This document shows positions 45,353 through 54,647 of a stretch of 64,000 bases of DNA, piece after piece; the stretch's first letter is position 1, and the number at the start of each line of letters is the position of its first letter. Below the pieces are notes generated by a model. That model saw only the letters and a program-made list of their open reading frames with translations, made no database searches and had not been told where the DNA came from. Origin of the DNA: Micavibrio sp. UBA7689 (GTDB lineage Bacteria; Pseudomonadota; Alphaproteobacteria; Micavibrionales; Micavibrionaceae); assembly GCA_002482805.1 (NCBI GenBank), contig DLGR01000019.1, positions 23,011-87,010 of the forward strand, given 5' to 3'. Position numbers and translations under genes: made by a program.

Positions 45353-46248
45353 GAACACACAAACGCCAGCAGGAATAACAATCCGCATTCGCGGTTGGAG
45401 CGGAACGCCTTGAACGAACTCAATCGGTCATCGGGATTCCACAAAAGCACTTGCATGAGCAGATGCAGCCCCGGCAACACCAAAAGACCGAGCGATATGA
45501 CACTGGCATCCGTAAAAAATGCGGATAGAGCAAGCAACGCCCAGCTCGCGGCATAAAAAATGCCCACCCATTTGCGCGAACGATCCCCGAACAACAAAGC
45601 CGTGGATTTGATTCCGACCATCTGGTCATCATCCCTGTCCTGATGCGCATATATAGTGTCATAGCCGAGCGTCCAGAAAAACGCACCCGCATACATCAGG
45701 AATGTTTGCCATTCCAACCCGTGCGTCACCGCAGCCCATCCCATCAACACACCGAAATTGAAAGTGATGCCGAGGAACGCCTGCGGCCACCATGTAATGC
45801 GCTTCATATAGGGGTACGCCACCACGAAAATCATAGCGGCAAAGCCGAGCCAGATGGTCATGGTCGATGTCTGCACCAGAATGATGAGTCCCAGAAACAA
45901 AAGAAGGAATAGAAATATGCCTGCCTGAATAGGCGTTACAGTTCCCGATGCCAGTGGCCTTCCGCGCGTGCGCTCCACCTTCGAGTCCAGATCACGATCG
46001 AAAAGGTCATTGATGACGCAACCTGCCCCACGCATGATGATCGCACCCACAAAAAACAAAACCATCAGATACCAATCCCACAATGTGAGATTTTGTATCC
46101 CGCCGCCCGCCAGCGTCATCGCCCATAAGGATGGCAACAGCAAAAGCCACCATCCGACAGGACGGTCGAGGCGCATCAGCAGCGCATAAGGGCGTGCCTT
46201 GGGGGGGAGTTTGTTAACGAGGTCAAAACGGATGTCCGTAAAAGCCAT
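45349..46248 (-). CDS. ubiA: 4-hydroxybenzoate polyprenyltransferase
   Basis: This 299-residue membrane prenyltransferase of ubiquinone synthesis has about eight helices. The first Mg/diphosphate motif is NDLFDRDLDSKVERTRGRPL (from residue 80), and the second is YDTIYAHQDRDDD. The start opening MAFTDIRFDLVNKLPPKARPY at 46248 fits the family. A reading much further upstream crosses the rsmE gene and is rejected. It is divergent from rsmE with 54 bases between them, which must hold both promoters. Confidence 0.95.
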   Translation of the reverse strand: MAFTDIRFDLVNKLPPKARPYALLMRLDRPVGWWLLLLPSLWAMTLAGGGIQNLTLWDWYLMVLFFVGAIIMRGAGCVINDLFDRDLDSKVERTRGRPLASGTVTPIQAGIFLFLLLFLGLIILVQTSTMTIWLGFAAMIFVVAYPYMKRITWWPQAFLGITFNFGVLMGWAAVTHGLEWQTFLMYAGAFFWTLGYDTIYAHQDRDDDQMVGIKSTALLFGDRSRKWVGIFYAASWALLALSAFFTDASVISLGLLVLPGLHLLMQVLLWNPDDRLSSFKAFRSNRECGLLFLLAFVCS

Positions 46249-46302
46249 GCATCCATTAGACAGCAACTTGCGGGTTCGCACAATTCCCATTAGATATATG
46301 CA

Positions 46303-47019
46303 ATGTCCGATTACACGAAAGCCCCCCGTATCTTTGTCGAACATGCCTTGGCGGAAAGCGATTCTTTCTGTTTCGAGGACAAGGTGCATCATTACCTGAA
46401 AAACGTCATGCGCGTGAAAGACGGCGCGCCGGTGCGTTTGTTCAACGGACGTGACGGCGAATACCTGGGCCAGATCGAACATGCAGGCAAAAAAGATATG
46501 TGCGTGACGGTCATTAAAAGACTGTTCCCGCAAAAGGCCGCGCCGCGCAAATTACACCTGCTGTTTTCACCTATCAAAAAAGAACGCATGGATTTTTTGA
46601 TCGAAAAGGCTGTGGAGTTGAACGTGACAGACATCCACCCTGTTCTTACGCTTCACAGCGATATCAGAAAATTGAATTCGGACCGTATGCGCCTTCAGAT
46701 CATCGAAGCCGCCGAGCAGTGCGAAAGACTGGATATTCCGACCCTGCACCCCGCCGAAGACATGTTTAAAAAACTCGGCGCATGGAATGCATCAGTTTCA
46801 ATGCTGGCGGCCCTCGAACGCTTCGATGCCAAACCCATTCATGAATGCGCGTGTGATACGGAATGCGGCATTCTGATCGGCCCGTCCGGCGGATTTTCGG
46901 AAGACGAAAAACAAAAACTGGCCAAGCTGGCTTATGTGACGCCCGTGTCTCTTGGTAAAAATATCTTGCGCGCCGAAACCGCAGCCATCGCCGCGCTCAG
47001 CGTGATCGCGCTTAGTTAA
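46303..47019 (+). CDS. rsmE: 16S rRNA (uracil-1498-N3)-methyltransferase RsmE
   Basis: This 238-residue SPOUT-family methyltransferase has an N-terminal PUA-like domain (PRIFVEHALAESDSFCFED...HYLKNVMRVKDGAPVRLFNG). The C-terminal knot has the RsmE motifs KKERMDFLIEKAVELNVTDI, EQCERLDIPTL, LIGPSGGFSEDE and VSLGKNILRAETAAIAAL. It ends in an 8-base overlap with the convergent MAPEG gene. Confidence 0.95.
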   Translation: MSDYTKAPRIFVEHALAESDSFCFEDKVHHYLKNVMRVKDGAPVRLFNGRDGEYLGQIEHAGKKDMCVTVIKRLFPQKAAPRKLHLLFSPIKKERMDFLIEKAVELNVTDIHPVLTLHSDIRKLNSDRMRLQIIEAAEQCERLDIPTLHPAEDMFKKLGAWNASVSMLAALERFDAKPIHECACDTECGILIGPSGGFSEDEKQKLAKLAYVTPVSLGKNILRAETAAIAALSVIALS

Positions 47020-47410
47020 AACCCGTCATCAGGATCATGGAAAAGTTATAAAGCAGCAAAAGCGCGGCTGCTAAAATCATGAGAAGCGTCAGCACCATAC
47101 CGACCAGTCGGCGTTTTGAAACCGGCGCGGCATGAAGCCCGCTCAAATGCAACACGCGTCCTGCCACCAGCATAATTCCAAGAATGTGTATACCGAGCGG
47201 CGGAAGTTTCGCCACGTCGAGCATGAACAACAGGATCAGAGCGATCGGAACATATTCGGCGAAATTGCCGTGCATCCGCACACGGCGTTCCAGCACGGAA
47301 TCCGCGCCGTGGCCCAAAGCTACCCTGTGTTGCCAGCGGCCCCTTACGACGTAAAGGGAAAGGCCTACGTAAATGAGCGCCAGAATGGCCGCGTAGAACA
47401 TGGAAAGCAT
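47012..47410 (-). CDS. MAPEG family membrane protein
   Basis: This 132-residue protein has four hydrophobic segments. It carries the MAPEG hallmark RRVRMHGNFAEYVPIALILL after helix 1, as in YecN-like bacterial members. Relatives are glutathione-dependent membrane enzymes, but the bacterial YecN group has no known activity. The 180 bases upstream, up to the coxB start at 47591, contain no gene. I could not identify a convincing promoter in them. Confidence 0.87.
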   Translation of the reverse strand: MLSMFYAAILALIYVGLSLYVVRGRWQHRVALGHGADSVLERRVRMHGNFAEYVPIALILLFMLDVAKLPPLGIHILGIMLVAGRVLHLSGLHAAPVSKRRLVGMVLTLLMILAAALLLLYNFSMILMTGFN

Positions 47411-47590
47411 ACCGAATTACTCCTCTTCCGAGACTTGTTCAAAGCCTTAGCACAATTGCATTTTTCGCTTTTCTTGCCCTGTTTTTCGGCGTAGAAACAT
47501 GGCAATATCGCGGGGCATTATACCAAGAGTTTCGCGGTACGGCTGTATAAACTAGCAATGTAACCCCTTAGCAATAAGCACAATTACCCG

Positions 47591-48523
47591 ATGAAGATAT
47601 TCATGACCCGTGTTCTGGCCGCCTTGACAGTATGGCTGGCGACTTCCCTTCCGGCCCTCGCGTTTGAGCCGAAACCGAATGAATTAGGTTTCCAGCCGCC
47701 CGCTTCGGAAAATATGGTCCGACTTGAAGAATTCCATAACTTCAGCTGGACACATATTAATCTCATGACGATCATCACCGCTATTGTCATATTTGTTCTG
47801 GCATTGTTGATCTGGGTTGCCATTCGTTACAACCACAAAGCCAACCCCGTACCTTCCAAGACCACGCACAACGTACTTCTCGAAGTGATCTGGACCGTCG
47901 TGCCGGTCATCATCCTGATCGTGATCGCGGTGCCTTCTTACAAATTGTTGTTCTATCTTGATCGTACGGCCAATCCAGATATGACTCTCAAGATCTCCGG
48001 CTATCAATGGGGCTGGACGTACAGCTATCCTGAACATGAAGGGCTGGAATTCAACGCGGACATTATTCCTGAAGCGGAACTGGCTGAGTATATCCCCGAA
48101 GGCAAAGGGCGCCGTATGCTGGAAACGTACAACCCTATCGTTCTGCCGATCGAAAAAAACATACAGGTTTTGACCACCGCATCGGACGTCATCCACGCTT
48201 GGACGATCCCCGCTTTCGGTATCAAGAAAGACGCCGTGCCGGGCCGTACGAACGAAGCATGGGTACGCATTACCGTTCCCGGTATTTACTACGGACAATG
48301 TTCCGAGATCTGCGGCATTTCCCATGCCTCTATGCCGATCTCGGTGTACGCCGTACCTTTCGAGGAATATGAAGCTTGGATAGCTTGCGTTTCCGGTACG
48401 GGTGCCGAAAGCAAAGCCGATTATCCTTCGCGCGCTTGCGTGAAATCTCTCGGTTTCGACAAATACAGAAATCTGCAAAATGCATCAGTAAAACAAGAAG
48501 CCACCAACGGAGCATCTGAATAA
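47591..48523 (+). CDS. coxB: Cytochrome c oxidase subunit II
   Basis: This 310-residue subunit has a signal peptide (...TSLPALA-FEPKP) and two membrane helices. A periplasmic cupredoxin domain holds the CuA site: CSEICGISHASM supplies two Cys, His and Met, with the earlier His in DVIHAWTIPAFG. The aromatic electron-entry stretch GYQWGWTYSYPEHEG is intact. A C-terminal extension of about 45 residues beyond the CuA domain has two extra Cys. There is no fused cytochrome c domain. The stop and the coxA start share one base (TAATG at 48521-48525). Confidence 0.97.
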   Translation: MKIFMTRVLAALTVWLATSLPALAFEPKPNELGFQPPASENMVRLEEFHNFSWTHINLMTIITAIVIFVLALLIWVAIRYNHKANPVPSKTTHNVLLEVIWTVVPVIILIVIAVPSYKLLFYLDRTANPDMTLKISGYQWGWTYSYPEHEGLEFNADIIPEAELAEYIPEGKGRRMLETYNPIVLPIEKNIQVLTTASDVIHAWTIPAFGIKKDAVPGRTNEAWVRITVPGIYYGQCSEICGISHASMPISVYAVPFEEYEAWIACVSGTGAESKADYPSRACVKSLGFDKYRNLQNASVKQEATNGASE

Positions 48524-50232
48524 TGAACGCCGCCCATTCCGCCACCGCCGACCACGCACATGACGATCACGGCCACCACACGCCGGGATTCTTCACCCGC
48601 TGGTTCATGTCCACGAACCACAAGGACATCGGCACGCTGTACATAATTTTCTCGATCTGCGCCGCTCTGGTCGGCGGATGGTTCTCGATGATGATGCGCC
48701 ACGAACTTGGCGATCCGGGCATGCAACTCGCACAAAACGGCCACCAATGGAATGTTTGGGTGACCGCACACGGACTTATCATGGTGTTCTTCGTCGTTAT
48801 GCCGGGTTTGATCGGCGGATTCGGCAACTGGTTCCTGCCACTGATGATCGGCGCGCCCGATATGGCGTTCCCGCGTCTGAACAATATTTCCTTCTGGCTG
48901 ATCGTGCCGGCTTTCCTGCTTTTGGTCGGCTCCGCTTTCGTGCCCGGCGTTTCCGCAGAATTGCTTGGCGCAGGCACGGGATGGACGGTGTATCCTCCGT
49001 TATCCAGTAAGCTTGGTCACGCAGGCATGTCCGTCGATATGGCGATCTTCGCGCTCCACTTGGCGGGCGCATCCTCCATTCTCGGTGCGGCCAACATGAT
49101 CACCACCGTCTTCAACATGCGCGCTCCCGGCATGACGCTGCACAAAATGCCGCTGTTCGTCTGGGCCATGCTGGTCACCGCGTTCTTGCTAGTACTCGCC
49201 GTTCCCGTACTCGGCGGCGCGATCACGATGCTTCTGACCGACCGTAATTTCGGCACCGCATTCTTTGATCCCACCGGCGGCGGCGACCCGATCTTGTACC
49301 AGCACTTGTTCTGGTTCTTCGGCCACCCCGAAGTGTACATCATGATTTTGCCGGCCTTCGGCATCATCTCGCACATCGTATCGACCTTCTCGAAAAAGCC
49401 TGTGTTCGGTTATCTCGGCATGGCTTATGCAATGGTTTCCATCGGCGTGGTAGGCTTCATCGTGTGGGCGCACCACATGTACACGACGGGTATCAGCGTC
49501 AACACGCAAGCCTATTTCACGGCCGCGACGCTTATCATCGCCGTACCCACGGGCATCAAGATCTTTTCGTGGATCGCCACCATGTGGGGCGGCTCCATCG
49601 AATTTAAAACGCCGATGCTTTGGGCGATAGGGTTCATCTTCTTGTTCACCGTTGGCGGTGTAACGGGCGTTGTTCTCGCGAACGCAGGTATGGACACGTC
49701 GCTTCATGACACCTACTACGTCGTCGCACACTTCCATTACGTGCTTTCCTTGGGCGCTGTGTTCGGTCTGTTCGCAGGCTTTTATTACTGGATCGGCAAA
49801 ATGTCGGGCCGCATGTATCCCGAATGGGCAGGTTGCCTGCACTTCTGGATCACGTTTATCGGCGTTAACCTCGTGTTCTTCCCACAACACTTCTTGGGCC
49901 TCCAAGGGATGCCGCGCCGCTATGTCGATTACGCTGCGCCTATCCCGCCGGAACATCTGCAAGGACCTCTCGTCAATCCGATTGAGAAAATCAAATGGAT
50001 CATGGATCAGGAATACGGCCTGCATTTGTGGAATTACGTTTCCACGATGGGAGCCTACATGACGGGAGGATCGGTTATCCTGTTCCTCTTGATCGTGTTC
50101 TATACGCTGTTCTTCGGCAAGAAAGCATCGGGCAATTACTGGAACGTTCAGCCGCAATGCATGACACTGGAATGGACGCTGCCTTCGCCGCCACCTTTCC
50201 ACCAGTTCGATATACAACCGAAGATCAAATAA
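48523..50232 (+). CDS. coxA: Cytochrome c oxidase subunit I
   Basis: This 569-residue heme-copper oxidase core has twelve helices. It begins with a His-rich soluble N-terminus (ATADHAHDDHGHH) and then TNHKDIGTLYI. The D-channel glutamate and CuB His lie in FFGHPEVYIMILPAFG, and the other CuB His pair is in VWAHHMYTTG. The K-channel Lys is in VPTGIKIFSWIATMWGG, and the heme ligands near the end are in HDTYYVVAHFHYVLSLG. This is a type A1 (E-containing) enzyme. A terminator follows directly. Confidence 0.98.
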   Translation: MNAAHSATADHAHDDHGHHTPGFFTRWFMSTNHKDIGTLYIIFSICAALVGGWFSMMMRHELGDPGMQLAQNGHQWNVWVTAHGLIMVFFVVMPGLIGGFGNWFLPLMIGAPDMAFPRLNNISFWLIVPAFLLLVGSAFVPGVSAELLGAGTGWTVYPPLSSKLGHAGMSVDMAIFALHLAGASSILGAANMITTVFNMRAPGMTLHKMPLFVWAMLVTAFLLVLAVPVLGGAITMLLTDRNFGTAFFDPTGGGDPILYQHLFWFFGHPEVYIMILPAFGIISHIVSTFSKKPVFGYLGMAYAMVSIGVVGFIVWAHHMYTTGISVNTQAYFTAATLIIAVPTGIKIFSWIATMWGGSIEFKTPMLWAIGFIFLFTVGGVTGVVLANAGMDTSLHDTYYVVAHFHYVLSLGAVFGLFAGFYYWIGKMSGRMYPEWAGCLHFWITFIGVNLVFFPQHFLGLQGMPRRYVDYAAPIPPEHLQGPLVNPIEKIKWIMDQEYGLHLWNYVSTMGAYMTGGSVILFLLIVFYTLFFGKKASGNYWNVQPQCMTLEWTLPSPPPFHQFDIQPKIK

Positions 50233-50235
50233 TTA

Positions 50236-50262
50236 AAAACCCCGCGCAAAGCGGGGTTTTTT
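50236..50262 (+). terminator. Intrinsic terminator after coxA
   Basis: A 9-bp stem (aaaccccgc at 50237-50245, gcggggttt at 50251-50259) with a 5-base loop is followed by T6. It ends the coxBA transcript before the interrupting genes. Confidence 0.9.
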
Positions 50263-50325
50263 ACAAATTGACAACAAAACATAAACCTGTTGCTCTAGGG
50301 CTATATTCCAAAAGGAGATTTTTAT

Positions 50326-50925
50326 ATGCGCTTTGGCTTGATATTGTTTTTGGCTTTGACCCTCACGGCTTGCGTAAAACCTGTAAGGGTTATCACCGCT
50401 TTGCCCCAAGGAGCGGCGCAAGGATACGATCTTAAAAATGTCAATGCCGCTTACTCTCCACAAGCGCAGGAACGTATAGAAAAAATCGATACCGCGCTTG
50501 CCGCCAAAGCAACTGCAGACGCAGTCGCAGCCAAGCAAAGCCCCGACAGTTACCAATCCTTCAAAACCGTTCTGCCACGCATCGTAAAATCGAGATTGGT
50601 GGAACGTGGGATGCACGGCGGAAAAAATATCAATATAGAAGTCAAGGTCGACACCTTGAAACTGGCGGATCCTGCTCTGGCTTTTCTGTTCGGTGATACC
50701 GACCAATTATCCGGTTTTGTCTTTGTTAAAGACGCCTCTTCGAACAAAATTATCGGTGAATATTACGTAGATTCCATCGTCGGAAAAGGCGGCATAATCG
50801 GCGCGGCGCAGAGCGGTCTGGATGCACGCCAGAGATTGGCTGTAACATTCGCAGACCATTTTGCAGACCAACTGGAATTGCCGAAAGCAAAACCGAAAAA
50901 CACGTACAAAGCGAATGCCAATTAA
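50326..50925 (+). CDS. Putative lipoprotein, 199 residues (DUF4410-like)
   Basis: The N-terminus MRFGLILFLALTLTAC is a lipoprotein signal with Cys16. The mature part has alternating beta-strand and helix character (FKTVLPRIVKSRLVERGM, INIEVKVDTLKLADPAL, RLAVTFADHFADQLELPKAK). This resembles DUF4410-type envelope lipoproteins, but I hold that only weakly. A good AAAGGAGAT ribosome site precedes the ATG. The stop overlaps the next lipoprotein gene, and the two probably act together at the envelope. Confidence 0.72.
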   Translation: MRFGLILFLALTLTACVKPVRVITALPQGAAQGYDLKNVNAAYSPQAQERIEKIDTALAAKATADAVAAKQSPDSYQSFKTVLPRIVKSRLVERGMHGGKNINIEVKVDTLKLADPALAFLFGDTDQLSGFVFVKDASSNKIIGEYYVDSIVGKGGIIGAAQSGLDARQRLAVTFADHFADQLELPKAKPKNTYKANAN

Positions 50926-51424
50926 CATGCGCACGGTCGTTTGTTTGATGGCGCTGCTGGCTGCAGGTTGCACCAACAACATCTCCCACGACGGCGGAAC
51001 GGCAAAACCCGTTAAGTCCGTTGAAAATGTAAAACGCGGCAATCTGCAATATGCTTTGATTGGCGGCGAAAAACTCAACCATGAGACCATGCCGCTTGGG
51101 ATCATGATGAGCGCCCACAGCTACTTGCAAAAGTTGGAACGGCCCCTAAACGACTATCTTTCCGCTCTGGATAAGGATGGCGCCATCAACAACTCTTCCA
51201 AAAACAATGTCACCGTAACGATCGAAAACGCCAATAGTGATTACAGATGCGTTTCCACCATTCATTACGGGCATGAATGCATAGTGCGCTTGCGCGTACA
51301 GGGAAAAGTTGGTTCGAAATCTTTCTCCTTTGAACGGGAATCGGCAGGCAACCCTACCGTTACGGCATCATCCCAACAGGTCGGTGCACAATTTATCGGC
51401 GAAATCAAAAGGCTCGTGAAATAG
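50915..51424 (+). CDS. Putative lipoprotein, about 169 residues
   Basis: The sequence MPINMRTVVCLMALLAAGCTNN contains a lipobox (LAAGC). Starts at 50915 and 50927 are both possible; I chose 50915, which overlaps the previous stop by 11 bases. The mature protein carries two further Cys (RCVSTIHYGHECIVRLRV) that could form a disulfide, and then a beta-rich C-terminus (KVGSKSFSFERES). I recognise no family. It is co-directional with the preceding lipoprotein, and the following hydrolase starts 1 base after its stop. Confidence 0.65.
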   Translation: MPINMRTVVCLMALLAAGCTNNISHDGGTAKPVKSVENVKRGNLQYALIGGEKLNHETMPLGIMMSAHSYLQKLERPLNDYLSALDKDGAINNSSKNNVTVTIENANSDYRCVSTIHYGHECIVRLRVQGKVGSKSFSFERESAGNPTVTASSQQVGAQFIGEIKRLVK

Positions 51425-51425
51425 C

Positions 51426-52193
51426 ATGAGATATATTCTGGCCTTTTTGCTTGTTGCTTTTGTAAGCTTTCCCGCACAGGCAGGTCCGGGTACCGATCGT
51501 TATTCTCCGATGGGCGATCGCACATCGCTCTTCCAAAAAGAGCTTTATTCCAACGCGGAAAAATCCGTTATCTTCGAATATTATTTTCTCGGCCCCAAAA
51601 CCCTTGAGCCCGGCGTGGAGTATCCGCTCATACTTATGTTGCACGGCCGTAGCGGGCATGCCTACGGCGCCTATATCCTTGCCAATGAAATCGTAAAAAA
51701 CGGAATGCCCGCCTTCGTGCTTGTGCCTGTGATGGAAGAGCGCATCAGCAGCTGGTTCGAACCGCATTTCAAAAAACAGGACAAGAAACTTACGACGCCG
51801 CTCGATCACGTACTCTCACTGACCAAAAGTTTCGCCGCGACTTTCCCGATTGATAAATCGCGTATCTATGTCACGGGCTATTCGATGGGCGGAGCGGGCA
51901 CGTTCGCCGCTCTCAAACAGGCACCGGATCTTTTCGCGGCAGGGATTCCGATTTGCGGAGGATGGTATCCGAAAGACGCCAAGCACTTTGTGAACATGCC
52001 GATCTGGGCTTTTCACGGTGCCAAGGATAAAAGCGTTCCGATCAACCAGACGACCGATATGATCGGCGCCATCCAGAAGGCGGGCGGCAGTCCGGAACTC
52101 ACCATCTACCCCGCGGTCGGCCATAACAGCTGGGTTTACGCCTATATAGAGCCGACCATCTGGACATGGCTGTTTTCACACAAAAAGCCCTAA
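51426..52193 (+). CDS. Secreted alpha/beta hydrolase (prolyl-oligopeptidase/esterase-like)
   Basis: This 255-residue exported hydrolase has a signal peptide (...VSFPAQA-GPG). The triad is readable: Ser153 in TGYSMGGAG, Asp201 in FHGAKDKSVP and His233 in VGHNSW. The oxyanion region is LMLHGRSGH. The fold is close to phospholipase/carboxylesterase and feruloyl-esterase-like secreted enzymes. It is only distantly similar to the esterase at 3176. The gene follows two lipoprotein genes with no gap, suggesting a three-gene envelope operon. Confidence 0.82.
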   Translation: MRYILAFLLVAFVSFPAQAGPGTDRYSPMGDRTSLFQKELYSNAEKSVIFEYYFLGPKTLEPGVEYPLILMLHGRSGHAYGAYILANEIVKNGMPAFVLVPVMEERISSWFEPHFKKQDKKLTTPLDHVLSLTKSFAATFPIDKSRIYVTGYSMGGAGTFAALKQAPDLFAAGIPICGGWYPKDAKHFVNMPIWAFHGAKDKSVPINQTTDMIGAIQKAGGSPELTIYPAVGHNSWVYAYIEPTIWTWLFSHKKP

Positions 52194-52249
52194 ATCATTG
52201 AATTCATTCTCTGGATCTGCTTATCTGGCAGGCTGGAAAGACATACATC

Positions 52250-53785
52250 ATGCATAGCACGGCCCCGGATAAGACGTTGAACGAAGAAATCCTGCACGCG
52301 CGTACGCGTGTTTATAAGGCGGGTTCTGCCACGCCGCTGCAAGAAATCCACAGCAACGGCGCGCCGTACCGCGTGTTCGTCAAACGTGAAGACCTCGGTC
52401 CTATCAACGCCTATAAATGGCGCGGCGCGTACAACGCGGTCGCCGCGTACCACGAAAAAACCGGATGCAAAGTCGTTGTGGCGGCGAGCGCAGGAAACCA
52501 CGCACAGGGCGTTGCTTTGGCCGCAAAAAAACTGGGCATACAGGCAAAGATCTTCATGCCGCTGTCCACGCCGATGATGAAACAAATTTCCGTCAAACGT
52601 CACGGCGGCGATTCCGTTGAAATCATCCTGCACGGCGACAACTACAATGAATCCGCCGACGAAGCGCGCGTGTATGTCGAAAAACACAAACTGACATACG
52701 TGCATCCGTTCGACGATATTTACACTATGGCGGGGCAAGCCACGGTCGCCGATGAAATCATGATGGACCAGCAAGGCCCGTTCGATTACGCCTTTCTGCA
52801 AATCGGCGGCGGCGGCATGGCGGCGGCGGCGGCGTATTGGCTCAAACTCCACAACCCGAACATCAAGATCATTGGCGTCGAAGGCATCGATCAGGCGTGC
52901 ATGAAAACTTCGGTAGAGGCAGGCGCACCTGTCACCTTGAATTCCGTCGATACATTCTGCGATGGCACAGCCGTAACGCGCCCCGGTTTGATCGCGTTCG
53001 ATCTGTGCCGCAAATATATCGACACATATATCACAGTAACAAATGAGGAAGTGTCCGCCGCTATCCAGCGTATGTGGGACGCATCGCGCGTGATACCCGA
53101 ACCCTCAGGCGCGCTGGGGCTTGCGGGGTTAACCCAGTATGCGGAAGAATTTGCCGAAGAAGTACAGGGCAAAAAACTGCTCTGCGTTATCACGGGCGCG
53201 AACATGGATTTTTCCAAGATCACGCAGATCGCCCAAAGATCGGCCATCGGCTCGCACCGCCGCCGCTATATACGTTTTCACATCAACGAAGAAAGTGGCG
53301 GGCTTTTGTCATTGCTCGACAAACATTTCAAGGAATTGAATGTTTCGGAGTTCTTATACGGTAAGATCAGCAATACGGACGCTTGGCCGGTCATAGCACT
53401 CGAAGCCGCGCCCGAAACTATGGAAGCGCTCGATGACAAATTGACCAAACAAGGCCTTTCCTTCGAAGACGTCACGATGGACCCCGATGTGCGTTACCGC
53501 ATTATTAACTACAACCCTGCACTGTTCAAAGACCCAGTGCTCATGCACATACAATTTCCCGAACGCAAAGGGGCGCTGCGCGATCTTCTGCGCAAAATCA
53601 CGGGCATCGCGAATGTTTGCTATTTCAACTACGCGTACTCAGGCGAATCCATCGGCCGCGCCATTATGGGTTTTGAATTCGACACACCTGCTAAAAAAGA
53701 AGAATTCTATAAAGTTCTGGCGACCACCGTCGTAACATCACGCCCCGTCGACGAAGCTGCGGCGGCACGCATTCTGCAATTTTAA
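52250..53785 (+). CDS. ilvA: Threonine ammonia-lyase, biosynthetic
   Basis: IlvA deaminates threonine to 2-oxobutyrate for isoleucine synthesis. The 511-residue protein has a PLP domain with Lys56 in NAYKWRGAYNAV, AASAGNHAQGVAL and the PLP phosphate loop GGGGMAAAA. Two C-terminal ACT-like regulatory domains follow (about residues 335-425 and 430-511), as in the isoleucine-inhibited long form. It lies between the two cox gene groups. I see no attenuator-like leader peptide in the 56 bases upstream. Confidence 0.95.
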   Translation: MHSTAPDKTLNEEILHARTRVYKAGSATPLQEIHSNGAPYRVFVKREDLGPINAYKWRGAYNAVAAYHEKTGCKVVVAASAGNHAQGVALAAKKLGIQAKIFMPLSTPMMKQISVKRHGGDSVEIILHGDNYNESADEARVYVEKHKLTYVHPFDDIYTMAGQATVADEIMMDQQGPFDYAFLQIGGGGMAAAAAYWLKLHNPNIKIIGVEGIDQACMKTSVEAGAPVTLNSVDTFCDGTAVTRPGLIAFDLCRKYIDTYITVTNEEVSAAIQRMWDASRVIPEPSGALGLAGLTQYAEEFAEEVQGKKLLCVITGANMDFSKITQIAQRSAIGSHRRRYIRFHINEESGGLLSLLDKHFKELNVSEFLYGKISNTDAWPVIALEAAPETMEALDDKLTKQGLSFEDVTMDPDVRYRIINYNPALFKDPVLMHIQFPERKGALRDLLRKITGIANVCYFNYAYSGESIGRAIMGFEFDTPAKKEEFYKVLATTVVTSRPVDEAAAARILQF

Positions 53786-53849
53786 CCAATTTACTTTTTA
53801 CCGCGCCATAAATTTGCATTCCGCTTTTCATTTTCTATAATATCGTATT

Positions 53850-54314
53850 ATGAAATGGCGTGGCGGTAGAACCGGTGGAAATATTGAAGATCGAAGACCA
53901 GAGTACTTCGGAATTGATCACCCTTATTACGGTGATATCATCGGCTCGCACGAAAGAGGAACCGGCAGACTTATTAAGGCATACCCCATTGACCTAATGG
54001 AGCAATGCGGGTCCACGCTGGCCGACACTTTCGGGAATGCAACCAAATCTACATTCGGCAATCTTTTCGAACGCGCACCCGGCAATTCCTTTTTTCCCAT
54101 GTTCAATTTAGGCTTTTTCGATCCTGACAGGCTGGAGACCGAAAAACTGGGTGTCAGCTGGCTCGATCAAATCTTCACGCCCAATTCCTGTCGCACGAAA
54201 CTCAGCAATTTCTTTCAGGATACCGCCAGAATGGGCATAAACGTCACCTACGAAAATAACGGCTCATTCCCCGTGTTAGAAATGCAAAGACCGCAGTTTA
54301 ATTTTAGATTTTAA
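53850..54314 (+). CDS. Unknown protein, 154 residues
   Basis: I do not recognise this protein as a whole. Its first 16 residues (MKWRGGRTGGNIEDRR) resemble the N-terminus of YpfJ/KPN_02809-type neutral zinc metallopeptidases, but the rest lacks the HExxH of that family and is not similar. The remainder is rich in Phe, Asn and Gly (FFPMFNLGFFDPDRLETEKLG). There is no signal peptide. It may be a fragment fused to other sequence or a lineage-specific protein. It is separated from ilvA by 64 bases. Confidence 0.55.
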   Translation: MKWRGGRTGGNIEDRRPEYFGIDHPYYGDIIGSHERGTGRLIKAYPIDLMEQCGSTLADTFGNATKSTFGNLFERAPGNSFFPMFNLGFFDPDRLETEKLGVSWLDQIFTPNSCRTKLSNFFQDTARMGINVTYENNGSFPVLEMQRPQFNFRF

Positions 54315-54350
54315 TTCCGTTACGCATGCACGAATGATAACCTTCCCGTC

Positions 54351-54605
54351 ATGGGCCTGCTCCGTTTTGCCGTTATATTATACTTCTTCGTCCACCTCGC
54401 GGTGCTGCTCAAAGCACCCCAGTTGAAATGGGCGTCGCGCGTGGTCGGTTACGGCATTCCGCTGTTTTTTCTGGGAATGATCGTACTTGGCGTCGAACCC
54501 AACAGCAATTTCGTATACGGCGTTACTGCGGTTTTTGCGGGCCTAAGCGTTCTGGCCGCGGAAATCGTGGCAAGTTTCTATAAAAAACCTTCCCAAGAAG
54601 ACTAG
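54351..54605 (+). CDS. Small membrane protein, 84 residues
   Basis: There are three hydrophobic segments (about residues 3-18, 30-47 and 53-75) and a charged C-terminus (YKKPSQED). I recognise no family. It is immediately upstream of ctaB on the same strand (42-base gap), so it may belong to the oxidase assembly operon, but nothing in the sequence shows a role. Confidence 0.6.
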   Translation: MGLLRFAVILYFFVHLAVLLKAPQLKWASRVVGYGIPLFFLGMIVLGVEPNSNFVYGVTAVFAGLSVLAAEIVASFYKKPSQED

Positions 54606-54647
54606 AATCCGCGTGATTTTCATCCCCCGTCTTGGTACAAGAGGCGC

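Noticed and set aside
46249..46533. Upstream part of the ubiA frame
   Set aside because: It runs antisense through the start of rsmE; the UbiA family begins at the ATG at 46248.
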